Shown in pieces: positions 7,189 to 15,793 of a stretch of DNA of 64,000 bases. Below the pieces are notes generated by a model that saw only the letters and a list, made by a program, of their open reading frames with translations, had not been told where the DNA came from and did not search any database. This stretch comes from Clostridiales bacterium (lineage in GTDB: Bacteria > Bacillota > Clostridia > Peptostreptococcales > Anaerovoracaceae). The position numbers and the translations under genes are program-made. The stretch covers positions 1 through 64,000 of the forward strand of contig JALFNS010000048.1 of the NCBI GenBank assembly GCA_022773945.1. Reading direction: 5' to 3'. Positions within the stretch are counted from its first letter, which is position 1; the number at the start of each line of letters is the position of its first letter.

Positions 7189-8091
7189 CTATCCCAGCTT
7201 CTCCAGCAGGGAGTCTATTACCGCGCCTGCATCAGCTTCAGCTGTGAAGTCCGAGGCAGGGAAGCTCTCCGCTGCAGAATCATTATTAACGTTAACTATA
7301 GTTCCTGAATCGCTGATGCCGCAGAGGTGATGGGCCGCACCCGAGATTCCGAAGCCTATGTAGAGCTCGGGTCTGACGGTCCTGCCGCTGGTTCCGATCA
7401 TGCTCTGCTCGTCCGGTCCCCAGCCCATGTCCACCACGGGTCTGGTGCATCCGGCAGCGCCGCCGGTCATCTCTGCCAGCTGTTCCAGCTTGTTCCAGTT
7501 TTCTTCAGAACCTATTCCGAAGCCGCCGCAGAATATGAGGCGGGCCTTGTCGATAGGGTTTTTCTGCTGCTCGTATTCTTCAGTCTCCAGGAGCACCAGA
7601 TCATCGGAGGTTTCCGGAGGCTCGCAGATTATCTCCTTAAAACCTTCGCAGCAGCCTTCCCCGCAGGAGAAGAGTCCCGGCTTGACCGTGGCTATTGCCG
7701 GTCTGGTATCCGGAATAAAAATCTCTCCGATTACCTTGCCTCCGAAGGCGGGTACCATGTAAGCCATCCTGCCTTCCTCATTAACATGTATATCGCAGCA
7801 GTGGGCCGCCACTCCTGTGTCGAGGCGGATTCCCAGAGCGGGAGCGACCTCCTCACCCAGAGCCGTCGCCGGAATAATCACCAGGTCCGGGTCGGCAGAC
7901 CTGATCTCCGCTTCAAGAGCCGCAGTCACAGTGAGAGGATTGTCGTCCTCCATCACGAGCCTTATAAACTCCGTATCGCACCCGGCGAGCACTTCCTGCA
8001 TCTTGCCCATGCACTGGTGGAAAGCCTCACTTGCCTTACCGTCACGGGCGCGGTCGTATACCATAACCTTTCGTATCTGTTCTTTTCTCAT
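7189..8091 (-). CDS. etfA: electron transfer flavoprotein alpha subunit
   Basis: EtfA binds FAD and, with EtfB, shuttles electrons between acyl-CoA dehydrogenase and other carriers. The 300-residue protein has an N-terminal nucleotide-like domain and the C-terminal FAD domain with CGGFGIGSEENW, VVDMGWGPDEQSMIGTSGRTVRPELYIGFGISGAAHHLCGI and a final TIVNVNND. The ATG at 8091 lies two bases past the etfB stop; the GTG at 8100 in the ORF track has no better ribosome site. Its order after acd and etfB is typical of clostridial operons. Whether this Etf bifurcates electrons cannot be settled from sequence inspection alone. Confidence 0.93.
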   Translation of the reverse strand: MRKEQIRKVMVYDRARDGKASEAFHQCMGKMQEVLAGCDTEFIRLVMEDDNPLTVTAALEAEIRSADPDLVIIPATALGEEVAPALGIRLDTGVAAHCCDIHVNEEGRMAYMVPAFGGKVIGEIFIPDTRPAIATVKPGLFSCGEGCCEGFKEIICEPPETSDDLVLLETEEYEQQKNPIDKARLIFCGGFGIGSEENWNKLEQLAEMTGGAAGCTRPVVDMGWGPDEQSMIGTSGRTVRPELYIGFGISGAAHHLCGISDSGTIVNVNNDSAAESFPASDFTAEADAGAVIDSLLEKLG

Positions 8092-8092
8092 G

Positions 8093-8881
8093 CTATACAC
8101 CCGCCTTCCGTATGAGCTCGGCTATTCTGCCGGCGATTTCTTCAGGGTCCTTGCCAAGAGACTCGGAGCCCCGCTTCATATCCGGGCTGATGAGCTCACC
8201 CGCCTTAGTAGGCGATCCGGTAAGACCCAGTTTCTCTTCGTCCAGAGCCAGATCCTCGTTGGACCATATGGTCAGAGGCTTTTTGCGCGCCTTGATCAGT
8301 CCCATGGCGTTGACGTAGCGAGGCTTGTTGATGTCGCTGCTGACTGCCAGAACGCAAGGCTTCCTGATACCGAAGACGAGTCTGCCCTCGTCTCCTTTTT
8401 TGACTGCACGGAAGCCTTCCCCTGTCGCCTCCACCGAGCAGACTCTGCAGAGGTGAGGCAGTCCCAGCCACTCGGCCAGCTGCACCGGCACATGGGCCGT
8501 AGCTCCGTCGGCGCTCTCGTTGCCCATGAGAATCAGATCGAGGCTGCCCAGCTTCTCTGCGGCCTTTGCGAGAACGTAGGATGTGGCGTAGGTATCCGCA
8601 CCGCCGAAAATCCTGTCGGATACCAGATAGGCCTCGTCGGCGCCCATGGCCAGGCACTCCACCAGCTTGTCACGGCTGAATTCCGGCGCCATGCTGAGGA
8701 CGGTCACTTTGCCGCCATGCTCCTCGCGAAGGCGCAAAGCCTCCTCGAGAGCGTTCCTGTCGGAAGGGTTGACCACTGTGGGAATCCCCTCCCTGATGAG
8801 GCGTTTGGTTTCCCCGTCAATCTTCAGTTCCCCGTACTTCTCGGGATCCGGAACAGGTTTCACACATACCAAAATATTCAT
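8093..8881 (-). CDS. etfB: electron transfer flavoprotein beta subunit
   Basis: EtfB is the 262-residue partner of EtfA. It begins MNILVCVKPVPDPEKYGELKIDGETKRLIREGIP, the common EtfB opening, and has the nucleotide-binding stretch LGSLDLILMGNESADGATAHVPVQLAEWLG near residue 115. AGGTGA precedes the ATG. It lies 18 bases behind the acyl-CoA dehydrogenase gene and is followed at once by etfA. Confidence 0.94.
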   Translation of the reverse strand: MNILVCVKPVPDPEKYGELKIDGETKRLIREGIPTVVNPSDRNALEEALRLREEHGGKVTVLSMAPEFSRDKLVECLAMGADEAYLVSDRIFGGADTYATSYVLAKAAEKLGSLDLILMGNESADGATAHVPVQLAEWLGLPHLCRVCSVEATGEGFRAVKKGDEGRLVFGIRKPCVLAVSSDINKPRYVNAMGLIKARKKPLTIWSNEDLALDEEKLGLTGSPTKAGELISPDMKRGSESLGKDPEEIAGRIAELIRKAGV

Positions 8882-8899
8882 TTTTTATCACCTGTCAGC

Positions 8900-10051
8900 T
8901 TACTTGAAGCTTTTGAAAGTATCTCCTGCTATGATTATCTTCTGGATTTCGCTGGTGCCTCCCGATGAGATGCAGGCCATGGCATCACGCAGGTATCTGC
9001 CTGCAGCGTACTCGTTGACAACGCCGTAGCCTCCCATGAGCTCGATGGTCTTGCGGGCGCACTCGCAGGCCTTGTCCGTAGCGTAGTACTTGGCCATTCC
9101 GAAATCGATGGTTGCCGGCTTGCCCTCGTCCTTGGTAGCAGCGGCCTTGTAAAGCATCAGTCTGGCTGATTCGTATGCCACTCTGATGTCGGCAACGTGG
9201 AACTGTATTGCCTGAAGCTTGGCAATCGGCTTGCCGTAAACGATTCTCTCGTTGGCGAATTTCACCGAATCCTCCAGGCAGGCCCTGAGAATTCCCGTGG
9301 CGATGGCAGCCATGCTGGCTCTGCCCACCTCGCCGATTTCCTTCATGGCGATAGGTGTTCCCTTGCCCACCTCGCCGATGAGGTTGCTCTCCGGCACTTT
9401 CGCGTTATTGGCGATGAGCTCGCCTGTCATTGAGCCTCTCAGCCCCAGCTTGTTCTCTTCTCTTCCCGGCATGAAGCCTTCGGTTCCCTTATCTATCATG
9501 ATAGCGGAGAATGTGGCGCGACCTCTCTCGTCCTCGCCGGTTTTGCAGGTGAGAATCGGGTGGTCAGCGCAGTGCGAGTTTGTGATGAAGCACTTTCTGC
9601 CGTTAATTACCCACTGTCCGTCAACGAGCTCCGCTGTGGTCTTCTGTCCTGCCACGTCGCTGCCGCCGCCCGGTTCGGTTACCGCCAGCCCGCAGATTGA
9701 AGTTCCGGCGCACATGTCCGGCAGATACTTCAGCTTCTGTTCTTCTGTCGCAAAATCCAGTATGGCCGCCATTCCCAGCTGGTGGGTGAAAACCATCATT
9801 GCCAGTCCCGCAGAGTATCTGGCGATTTCCTCCAGCGCCATAACTCTCTCCGTGTGTCCCAGGCCTACGCCGCCGTAGGTCTCCGGCACGAATACGCCCA
9901 GGATTCCCATCTCGCCCAGCTTAGGCATGAGCTCAACGGGCGTGCGGTTCTCCTCGTCCCACTCGGCCGCATAAGGAGCCACCTCCTCCTTTATAAAAGT
10001 CACGAATGCGTCTCTCAGCATTTCCTGTTCTTCTGTAAATTTGAAATTCAT
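8900..10051 (-). CDS. acyl-CoA dehydrogenase with atypical catalytic-base region
   Basis: This FAD enzyme of 383 residues has the normal family length and features: YGGVGLGHTERVMALEEIAR, AVTEPGGGSDVAGQKT for flavin and substrate binding, and NERIVYGKPIAKLQAIQFHVADI in the C-terminal helices. Co-transcription with etfBA indicates that it passes electrons to or from that flavoprotein. The usual catalytic glutamate in the YEGTSEIQ motif is glycine here (ISSGGTSEIQ). Isovaleryl- and long-chain dehydrogenases also lack it and use a Glu on an earlier helix, but that helix reads EVGRASMAA, without Glu just before the Arg. Substrate is unknown. Confidence 0.9.
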   Translation of the reverse strand: MNFKFTEEQEMLRDAFVTFIKEEVAPYAAEWDEENRTPVELMPKLGEMGILGVFVPETYGGVGLGHTERVMALEEIARYSAGLAMMVFTHQLGMAAILDFATEEQKLKYLPDMCAGTSICGLAVTEPGGGSDVAGQKTTAELVDGQWVINGRKCFITNSHCADHPILTCKTGEDERGRATFSAIMIDKGTEGFMPGREENKLGLRGSMTGELIANNAKVPESNLIGEVGKGTPIAMKEIGEVGRASMAAIATGILRACLEDSVKFANERIVYGKPIAKLQAIQFHVADIRVAYESARLMLYKAAATKDEGKPATIDFGMAKYYATDKACECARKTIELMGGYGVVNEYAAGRYLRDAMACISSGGTSEIQKIIIAGDTFKSFK

Positions 10052-10071
10052 GTTTTCCTCCTTATTCTGCC

Positions 10072-10488
10072 TTATTCCATTATCTCCCTGAGTTCATCTA
10101 TAACGTTCCTGATATGCCTGCTCAGGCCGGTCTCCGCCACGCTGACCACGTGTATGTGACAGCGGTTTATGGGCAGAAGCACCTTGTGAGTGTGACTGCC
10201 GCCTATGGCCTGGGCCATTGCAGGCGAAAGCTCGCCCATCATGGAATTGGCGCAGAGGATTCCCACCACGCCTATGACCACGTCCACGTGCTCCATATTA
10301 TGTATTATGGCGTTCTCGCCCGTGGCGCCTTCCGTGGCTCCTGCCTTGAGCATCTGCCCTGTAGCCAACGCGTTGGTTCCCAGAGCCAGAATGTACAAAT
10401 CAGGAAATGCCTTCCGCACTTCCTCCACGACGGCCTTTCCTATGCCGCCGCCCTGTCCGTCAACAACGGCAATCTTCATATCTTTCAT
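10072..10488 (-). CDS. DUF3842 family protein
   Basis: The 138-residue protein matches the DUF3842 family of Clostridia. It begins with a Rossmann-like glycine-rich loop (IAVVDGQGGGIGKAVVEEV) and ends with conserved RCHIHVVSVAE. The function is unknown; the loop suggests nucleotide binding. GGGAGA precedes the first ATG. A possible promoter (TTGCGG at 10549-10544, TAAAAT at 10525-10520, 18-base spacer) lies upstream, between the gene and repeat array B. It is 20 bases upstream of acd and may be the first gene of that operon. Confidence 0.85.
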   Translation of the reverse strand: MKDMKIAVVDGQGGGIGKAVVEEVRKAFPDLYILALGTNALATGQMLKAGATEGATGENAIIHNMEHVDVVIGVVGILCANSMMGELSPAMAQAIGGSHTHKVLLPINRCHIHVVSVAETGLSRHIRNVIDELREIME

Positions 10489-10577
10489 AGTATCTCCCTT
10501 CAGAGTTTCCTTAGGAGTTATTTTACAACAGAACCGTCACCCGCCGCAACGCCCGTTAAACGTAACCACTTCGATTT

Positions 10578-10857
10578 TCTGACAAAACAACAAAATCAAC
10601 GCCCTTCTTTGTCAGAGCGCTGAGCTTGATTCCATTGAATTCTGACAAACTCCTACCGATAAGATGGATGCTTTGTCAGAACAGCGGAGGGTGACATGGT
10701 AGATTTCTCCTAACTCTCTCTAGATTCATCTTTCAACACTTCCTCTGATTGAATTTCCTGACAAAGCATATCGCAAATTCACGATTCTTGTCAGAAAATC
10801 CCTTAGCTTAGAGTCAGAGTCTGACAAAAAAATTGTGAGAGGAGTGATTTTGTCAGA
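10578..10857. repeat. repeat array B: four units of TCTGACAA-N22..24-TTGTCAGA
   Basis: Inverted pairs lie at 10578/10609, 10641/10673, 10757/10788 and 10820/10850, giving cores of 23, 24, 23 and 22 bases. Units 1-2 and 3-4 are each separated by 24 bases; a 76-base gap divides the two halves. Unit 3 begins with C instead of T. The word differs completely from that of array A although the layout is the same. It occupies the intergenic space between the DUF3842 gene and the end of the peptide ABC operon. No ORF covers it. Confidence 0.8.
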
Positions 10858-10906
10858 AATCTCCGGACACCGTGCCTTCAACCTTGTGCTGATACAAAAC
10901 AGGGGC

Positions 10907-12358
10907 TCAAATCATCCTTATTACCCTGTGACTCACGTGATTGACCATAGGCAGATCGTGGGCTATGAAGAGGACGGCCAGTCTTCTTGATGCGGACAGT
11001 TCCCTAAGTAGGTGAACAATCTGCGCCTGGGCGGTAACGTCCAGTCCGGTGAGAGGTTCATCGGCCACTATGAGGTCCGGTTCACAGATGAGGGCTCGGG
11101 CAATCGCCGCCCTCTGTCTCTGTCCGCCGGACAGGCGGTAAGGATGTCTGCGCCTCAGCTCCGGATCAAGCTCGACGGCCTTCATGGCCTCGCTGACTTT
11201 GTCGCGAATCTCACTGCGCGAGAATCCGCCCCTTATCACCAGAGGCTCTGCTATTATCTCCTCCACAGTCATCTTATCGTTAAAGGCGAACCCTGTATCC
11301 TGGAATATCATCTGAACCTCGGCACCCTCCGCCATGCGTATACTGCCTGCATCCGGCTTTTCCAGGCCCATGATGCAGCGCGCCAGAGTGGTTTTGCCGC
11401 AGCCGGACCGGCCGACAAGACCGACAACCTCGCCGGCTCGAATCTCCATGGAGAAGTTCTCCAGCACCGCAGCTGCGGCCTTCCTGCCGGATCTGTAGGC
11501 TTTAGTGAGGCCTTCCACTGAGAGTATCACATCGCCCGGCACGCTTCCGCCCCTGTGGTTGTGACCTCTGTCTCTGCCGTAATCCAGATATCCGAGAAGC
11601 TTCTTCGTGTACTCGTGAGAAGGGTGGGCGAAAACCTGCTCCACAGGCCCGGTCTCCAGGATTTGCCCGTTTTTCATTACGGCGACGCGGCTCGCCATCT
11701 CCTCCACCAGACTCAGATCGTGGGTGATGAAGATCATGGCCATGCCCATTGACCGGCACACATCCCGCAGCATGGTGAGAATCTCGCCTTGAGTCTCCTC
11801 ATCCAGTGCCGTAGTCGGCTCGTCTGCCAGAAGGAGCTTCGGTCCCGCGGCAACTGCGACGGCTATGGCTATACGCTGTCTCTGCCCGCCGGAAAACTGA
11901 TATGGTTTTCGCGAGTAGGACTCCGCCCCGCCGGGAATGTGCAAAAGCTCCAGCAGTTCCACAGCCTTCTCTCTGGCTTCCTTCCTGCTGATTCCTCCGT
12001 GTATTCTCATAGACTCGGCTATCTGCTCGCCGACTCCGAAGGCAGGGTCCAGACTTGTCATGGGATCCTGAAATACCATGGCCGCATCACGTCCGCGGCA
12101 GGCGTTCATCTCTTTTTCGGAGGCGTGAGTTATATCCCGCTCCTTCAGGAATATGCTTCCCGCTTTGATTCGTCCCCGGGAACATAGAATGTGGAGAATG
12201 CTTTTGCATAACACTGTCTTACCGCAGCCCGACTCCCCAACGAGAGCCAGGGTCTCCCCCGGCGCCAGGCCGAGGGAGACCCCTTTGACCGCCACTGACT
12301 CCTCCGGTCCGTCTCCGAAGGCAACCGTCAGATTGTCAATCCTCAGAATTTCATCCAT
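10907..12358 (-). CDS. fused double ATPase of peptide/nickel-type ABC importer (OppD-OppF fusion)
   Basis: Two complete ABC ATPase domains are joined in 483 residues. Domain 1 has Walker A GESGCGKT, signature FSGGQRQRIAIA and Walker B LLLADEPTTALD; domain 2 has GRSGCGKTT, LSGGQRQRAAIA and LIVADEPLTGLD. They correspond to OppD/DppD and OppF/DppF, which normally are separate proteins. The ATG at 12358 overlaps the stop of the binding-protein gene (TAATG), which decides the start over the upstream GTG. It is the last gene of a four-gene importer operon. The second half is shorter than a normal OppF and lacks its C-terminal oligopeptide-transporter extension. Confidence 0.92.
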   Translation of the reverse strand: MDEILRIDNLTVAFGDGPEESVAVKGVSLGLAPGETLALVGESGCGKTVLCKSILHILCSRGRIKAGSIFLKERDITHASEKEMNACRGRDAAMVFQDPMTSLDPAFGVGEQIAESMRIHGGISRKEAREKAVELLELLHIPGGAESYSRKPYQFSGGQRQRIAIAVAVAAGPKLLLADEPTTALDEETQGEILTMLRDVCRSMGMAMIFITHDLSLVEEMASRVAVMKNGQILETGPVEQVFAHPSHEYTKKLLGYLDYGRDRGHNHRGGSVPGDVILSVEGLTKAYRSGRKAAAAVLENFSMEIRAGEVVGLVGRSGCGKTTLARCIMGLEKPDAGSIRMAEGAEVQMIFQDTGFAFNDKMTVEEIIAEPLVIRGGFSRSEIRDKVSEAMKAVELDPELRRRHPYRLSGGQRQRAAIARALICEPDLIVADEPLTGLDVTAQAQIVHLLRELSASRRLAVLFIAHDLPMVNHVSHRVIRMI

Positions 12359-13905
12359 TACTTGATTTCCCACTCGTCAATATTGTGAAAGATTCCCACG
12401 CCGTGATGGCCGAGAACCGTGTCCTCAGTGATTCCGGTGATGTTGTCCGAACCCGCATAGATGGCATCCACGTAAGCTATGAATGTATATGCGGGATCGG
12501 CCGCGAGCACCTCCTGGAAGCTGCTGTAGAGCTCTTTGCGCTTATCATTGTCCTCAGTTTCTCTTGCCTCCTGAAGGAGACTGTCAACCTCTGCATTGGA
12601 ATACGCGCTGTAGTTGGCTCCCTTGTCCGTGCCGAACACCTTGTAGGTGTGATCGTCCGGATCGAAAGGGCTTCCCCATCCGATAAGGAATGCCTCCTGA
12701 CCCGCCCAGTCAGTCTCCGCCGGCGAGTCAACGCTCACGTCCAGACCTATGTCGTTGAAGTTCTGGGCACAGATTTTAGCCATATCGATTCGAACCTGAT
12801 CCCCCTGAGTGCAGTTGATAGTGAAGCTGAGCGTTCTGCCGTCTTTCTCGTATATGCCGTCATCATTCTTCGACCAGTCGGCCGCTTCAATAAGCTCCAC
12901 GGCCTTCTCCGGATTATAGTCATATTTCTCTATGTTTTCGTTGCAGTACTCCCCGGCCTGCAGAGGTGAATATGCCACCTCTCCGTGTCCCAGAAGCACT
13001 GAGTCGATTATTGCCTGTCTGTCAACGGCGTAGCTGAGCGCTGCCGGCAGTTCAGGATTCTCCTGCCAGAGACTGTTGTTGAAATTGTACATGATGCCTC
13101 TGTAGTCGGCGGTGCTCATCTCGTAGACTTTGAAGCCCTCCCTGCCTCTGAACTTGTCCTCGGACTTCGGCGTGATCTGAGCGAAATTCAGCTCGCCCGA
13201 CTCCAGCTGGAGAGCTCTGGCATCTGTGTCCTCAACAATTTTGAAGACCACCTTGTCTATATTCGGTTCGCCTTTGTAGTAGTTGTCGAACTTCTCCATG
13301 GTGATGCTCTGTCCCATGTCCCAGCTGACCAGCTTGTACGGTCCCGCACCCACAGGATTCTGATTGAAATCCGAAGTGGTCATGTCTTCTCCCTCGAGGA
13401 GATGCTTCGGCAGGATACCGATTGTCAGGTAGTCAAGCATAGCCACATTAGGTGCCTTGAGCTTAATATTCACATGGAGCTCGTCAGGTGCATCCACGGC
13501 CACCACATCCTCGAAATTGGAAGCGTTCTCGGACCCGTTGTCAGGATTCATAATCGCCTCGACGGTGAACTTCACGTCCTCGGAGGTGAGAGGTTCTCCG
13601 TCATGAAAGGTCAGCCCCTCTCTCAAAGTGAATTCATAGGTGTTAGTAGCCTCGTCGAAATTCCACTCCTCAGCCAGAGCCGGCACGATATCGTTGTTCT
13701 CGTCGTGAGCCGTGAGCCCGGCGAAAAGCAGAAGATTAATCTCTCCGTGTTCGAAGAGAGCCGGGTTTATTGCGGTATAGTCGCCGCTTCCGTAGACAAG
13801 AGTGTTCCCATCATCCGCAGCCTTGTCTCCGCCGCATGCTGTGAAGCAAAGGCACATGACCACAGCCGCAAGCACGGCCGTAAGTGCTTTAATCGTTTTT
13901 TTCAT
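12358..13905 (-). CDS. ABC transporter substrate-binding lipoprotein, peptide/nickel family 5
   Basis: A lipobox signal (LAAVVMCLCFTACGG) anchors the protein to the outer face of the membrane. The 515-residue mature protein has the SBP family 5 hallmarks: LVYGSGDYTAINPALF, FTLREGLTFHDGEPLTSEDVKFTVEAI, NPVGAGPYKLVSWDMGQSITMEKFDNYYKGEPNIDKVVFKIV, and a closing VDAIYAGSDNITGI. The family binds oligopeptides, dipeptides, nickel chelates or heme; ligand cannot be told here. It follows the two permease genes and overlaps the ATPase gene. Confidence 0.92.
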   Translation of the reverse strand: MKKTIKALTAVLAAVVMCLCFTACGGDKAADDGNTLVYGSGDYTAINPALFEHGEINLLLFAGLTAHDENNDIVPALAEEWNFDEATNTYEFTLREGLTFHDGEPLTSEDVKFTVEAIMNPDNGSENASNFEDVVAVDAPDELHVNIKLKAPNVAMLDYLTIGILPKHLLEGEDMTTSDFNQNPVGAGPYKLVSWDMGQSITMEKFDNYYKGEPNIDKVVFKIVEDTDARALQLESGELNFAQITPKSEDKFRGREGFKVYEMSTADYRGIMYNFNNSLWQENPELPAALSYAVDRQAIIDSVLLGHGEVAYSPLQAGEYCNENIEKYDYNPEKAVELIEAADWSKNDDGIYEKDGRTLSFTINCTQGDQVRIDMAKICAQNFNDIGLDVSVDSPAETDWAGQEAFLIGWGSPFDPDDHTYKVFGTDKGANYSAYSNAEVDSLLQEARETEDNDKRKELYSSFQEVLAADPAYTFIAYVDAIYAGSDNITGITEDTVLGHHGVGIFHNIDEWEIK

Positions 13906-13917
13906 CTGTATTTCTCC

Positions 13918-14727
13918 TTATATCAGTCTGTCTCTCGTATTTATTCTCCTGAGATATTCTCCCGTCTCGGTTATGCATATGAGGGTCACCACCAGGAAGG
14001 CTCCCGGTATAAGGATGATCCACCATGCTCCTGTGAGCATGGCACTCCGGGACAGGGACATGAGACTTCCCCAGGATATGATCTCCATAGGCAGTCCCAG
14101 ACCCAGGAAGCTCAGTGTCGCCTCCGTAGCTATGGCCCCGCCTATATTCGTCACTATCATGTACATTATCGTCGGCATGAAATTCGGCAGAAGGTGGCGT
14201 CTCACTATGTAGAAGAATCCGCCGCCCATGGTTCTGGCCGCCATGACGAAGCCGGAATCTCTCAGATCCCGCACCTCGCTTCTCACCATCTTGGCCACCG
14301 CCATCCATCCGGTGATGCCGATAATCACCGATATGGACACTACCGTGGCTTCTCCTGCTATTGCCTGGAGGAACATGACGAAGAGAATCTGAGGCACGCT
14401 CATTAGTATCTCGGTGAATCTCATCATCACATCATCAACTCTCGAGGATGCCAGTCCCGCCGCCGCTCCGTATATCACGGCTATGACCGTGGATATAAGT
14501 GTCGACAGGAGTCCCACTATGAGGGATACTCTGCCGCCGCACCATATTACGGAGAAGAGGTCTCTGCCCATTGTGTCCGTTCCGAAGATGTGTCCCTCGC
14601 CGGGCGGCCGGCTTATCTGTGTAGTATCCATGTAGTAGGGGTCTCCTCCCGCCAGGACATCGCCCAGCAGGCAGCCTGCTATTATGAGGGCCAGTATGCT
14701 CAGTGATATTACAGGTACCTTTCTCAC
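13918..14727 (-). CDS. ABC importer permease, DppC/NikC type
   Basis: The real protein is about 269 residues, not the 373 of the ORF track. A GTG at 14727 overlaps the stop of the upstream permease (GTGA) and is preceded by GAGGAGG, and the translated sequence becomes DppC-like from this point. It has an N-terminal membrane segment (VISLSILALIIAGCLLGDVLAG), the HIFGTDTMGRDLFSVIWCGGRVSL motif of this family, and the coupling loop EVRDLRDSGFVMAARTMGG, which docks on the ATPase. It forms the membrane channel with the upstream permease. Confidence 0.9.
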   Translation of the reverse strand: MRKVPVISLSILALIIAGCLLGDVLAGGDPYYMDTTQISRPPGEGHIFGTDTMGRDLFSVIWCGGRVSLIVGLLSTLISTVIAVIYGAAAGLASSRVDDVMMRFTEILMSVPQILFVMFLQAIAGEATVVSISVIIGITGWMAVAKMVRSEVRDLRDSGFVMAARTMGGGFFYIVRRHLLPNFMPTIMYMIVTNIGGAIATEATLSFLGLGLPMEIISWGSLMSLSRSAMLTGAWWIILIPGAFLVVTLICITETGEYLRRINTRDRLI

Positions 14728-15677
14728 AGCATCTGCCCCCTTTCCTCCTCGCGCTCCGGTGAAAGATAACGGTTCAGTATCTGGGCCAGTATGTTGGCGG
14801 TAATCACCACGATTCCTGTTATCAGACATATGAGCATGAGCATGTTGTAATCGTGATACTGAGCGCTCTCCAGACCCAGCTTGCCGAGGCCCGGATAGGA
14901 GAAGACTATCTCCACCACATAGGCGCCGCCCAGCAGATGGGGCAGGAATATGGCCGCTATGCTTATTATTGAGGGCAATATGTTTCTCAGACAGTGCTTG
15001 TAGATAACGGCGTTTTCGCTGAGGCCTTTGACCTTGCACATGAGAACGTATTCCTTGCCCATTTCCTCAATAAGTCTGTTTCGTATGAGGTAGGCGCAGT
15101 ACCACAGGTGCGATATGACTATAGACGCCACGGGAAGTACGAGGTTCGCCGCCGTGCCTGTGCCGCTCTGAGGCAGCCAGTGGAGTGTCACGGAGAATAC
15201 CAGTATGAGAATGAGAGCCACGAAGAATTCCGGAACGCTTCCCGCAGCCACTCCTATTCTGCATATAATCCGGTCCGCCACCTGTCCTTCTCTTCGCGCG
15301 CAAAATACGGCAACGGGAATTCCCAGTGCGAAAATGAATACCAGCGAAGCTACGGTAAGCCATGCCGTGTTGCCCCAGACCTGTCCTATAACGTCGACGA
15401 CGGGCTGTCTGTACTGGTAGGATATGCCGAAATCCCCGTGAAGAGCATCTCCCAGCCACCTGAAATACTGGGTGATGAGAGAATCATCCAGGCCGAGCCT
15501 CTGCCGGGCGCTCTCCAGCTGCTCCGGGCTCATGCGTTCCACAGCTTCTCCGTAATATGCGCGAAGCGGATTTCCCGGGGCGATTCTCGACACAAAAAAC
15601 ACTATGACAGACATGACAAACACGGACAGTATGAGCTGCCCGATTCTTCCCGCTGTGAATGTCACCTTGTCCCGCAT
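14724..15677 (-). CDS. ABC importer permease, DppB/NikB type
   Basis: This membrane protein of about 317 residues has six hydrophobic segments, the RIAPGNPLRAYYGEAVERMSPEQLESARQRLGLDDSLITQYFRWLGDALHGDFGISY stretch typical of DppB/OppB, and the coupling loop LIEEMGKEYVLMCKVKGLSE. The ATG at 15677 (MRDKVTF) has GGCGG six bases upstream; the ORF track's longer start at 15716 would lie inside a terminator. It heads the importer operon. Confidence 0.9.
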   Translation of the reverse strand: MRDKVTFTAGRIGQLILSVFVMSVIVFFVSRIAPGNPLRAYYGEAVERMSPEQLESARQRLGLDDSLITQYFRWLGDALHGDFGISYQYRQPVVDVIGQVWGNTAWLTVASLVFIFALGIPVAVFCARREGQVADRIICRIGVAAGSVPEFFVALILILVFSVTLHWLPQSGTGTAANLVLPVASIVISHLWYCAYLIRNRLIEEMGKEYVLMCKVKGLSENAVIYKHCLRNILPSIISIAAIFLPHLLGGAYVVEIVFSYPGLGKLGLESAQYHDYNMLMLICLITGIVVITANILAQILNRYLSPEREEERGQML

Positions 15678-15696
15678 GTCCTGCCGCCTTTCGCAC

Positions 15697-15727
15697 AAAA
15701 AATAAAAGAAGATCATTCCTGATCTTC
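15697..15727 (-). terminator. terminator or attenuator directly upstream of the importer operon
   Basis: GAAGATCA and TGATCTTC pair perfectly around GGAA, followed on the minus strand by CTTTTATTTTTT. It ends about 20 bases before the first permease start, leaving no room for another promoter, so transcription of the importer must pass through it. That layout fits either read-through from guaB-ykvI or an attenuator. Confidence 0.8.
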
Positions 15728-15793
15728 CTGATCTTCAAATGAAGGCTTCCTGCCTCCGGTTGGTTTATATATTAACAGATGCCGCCTCTTCTG

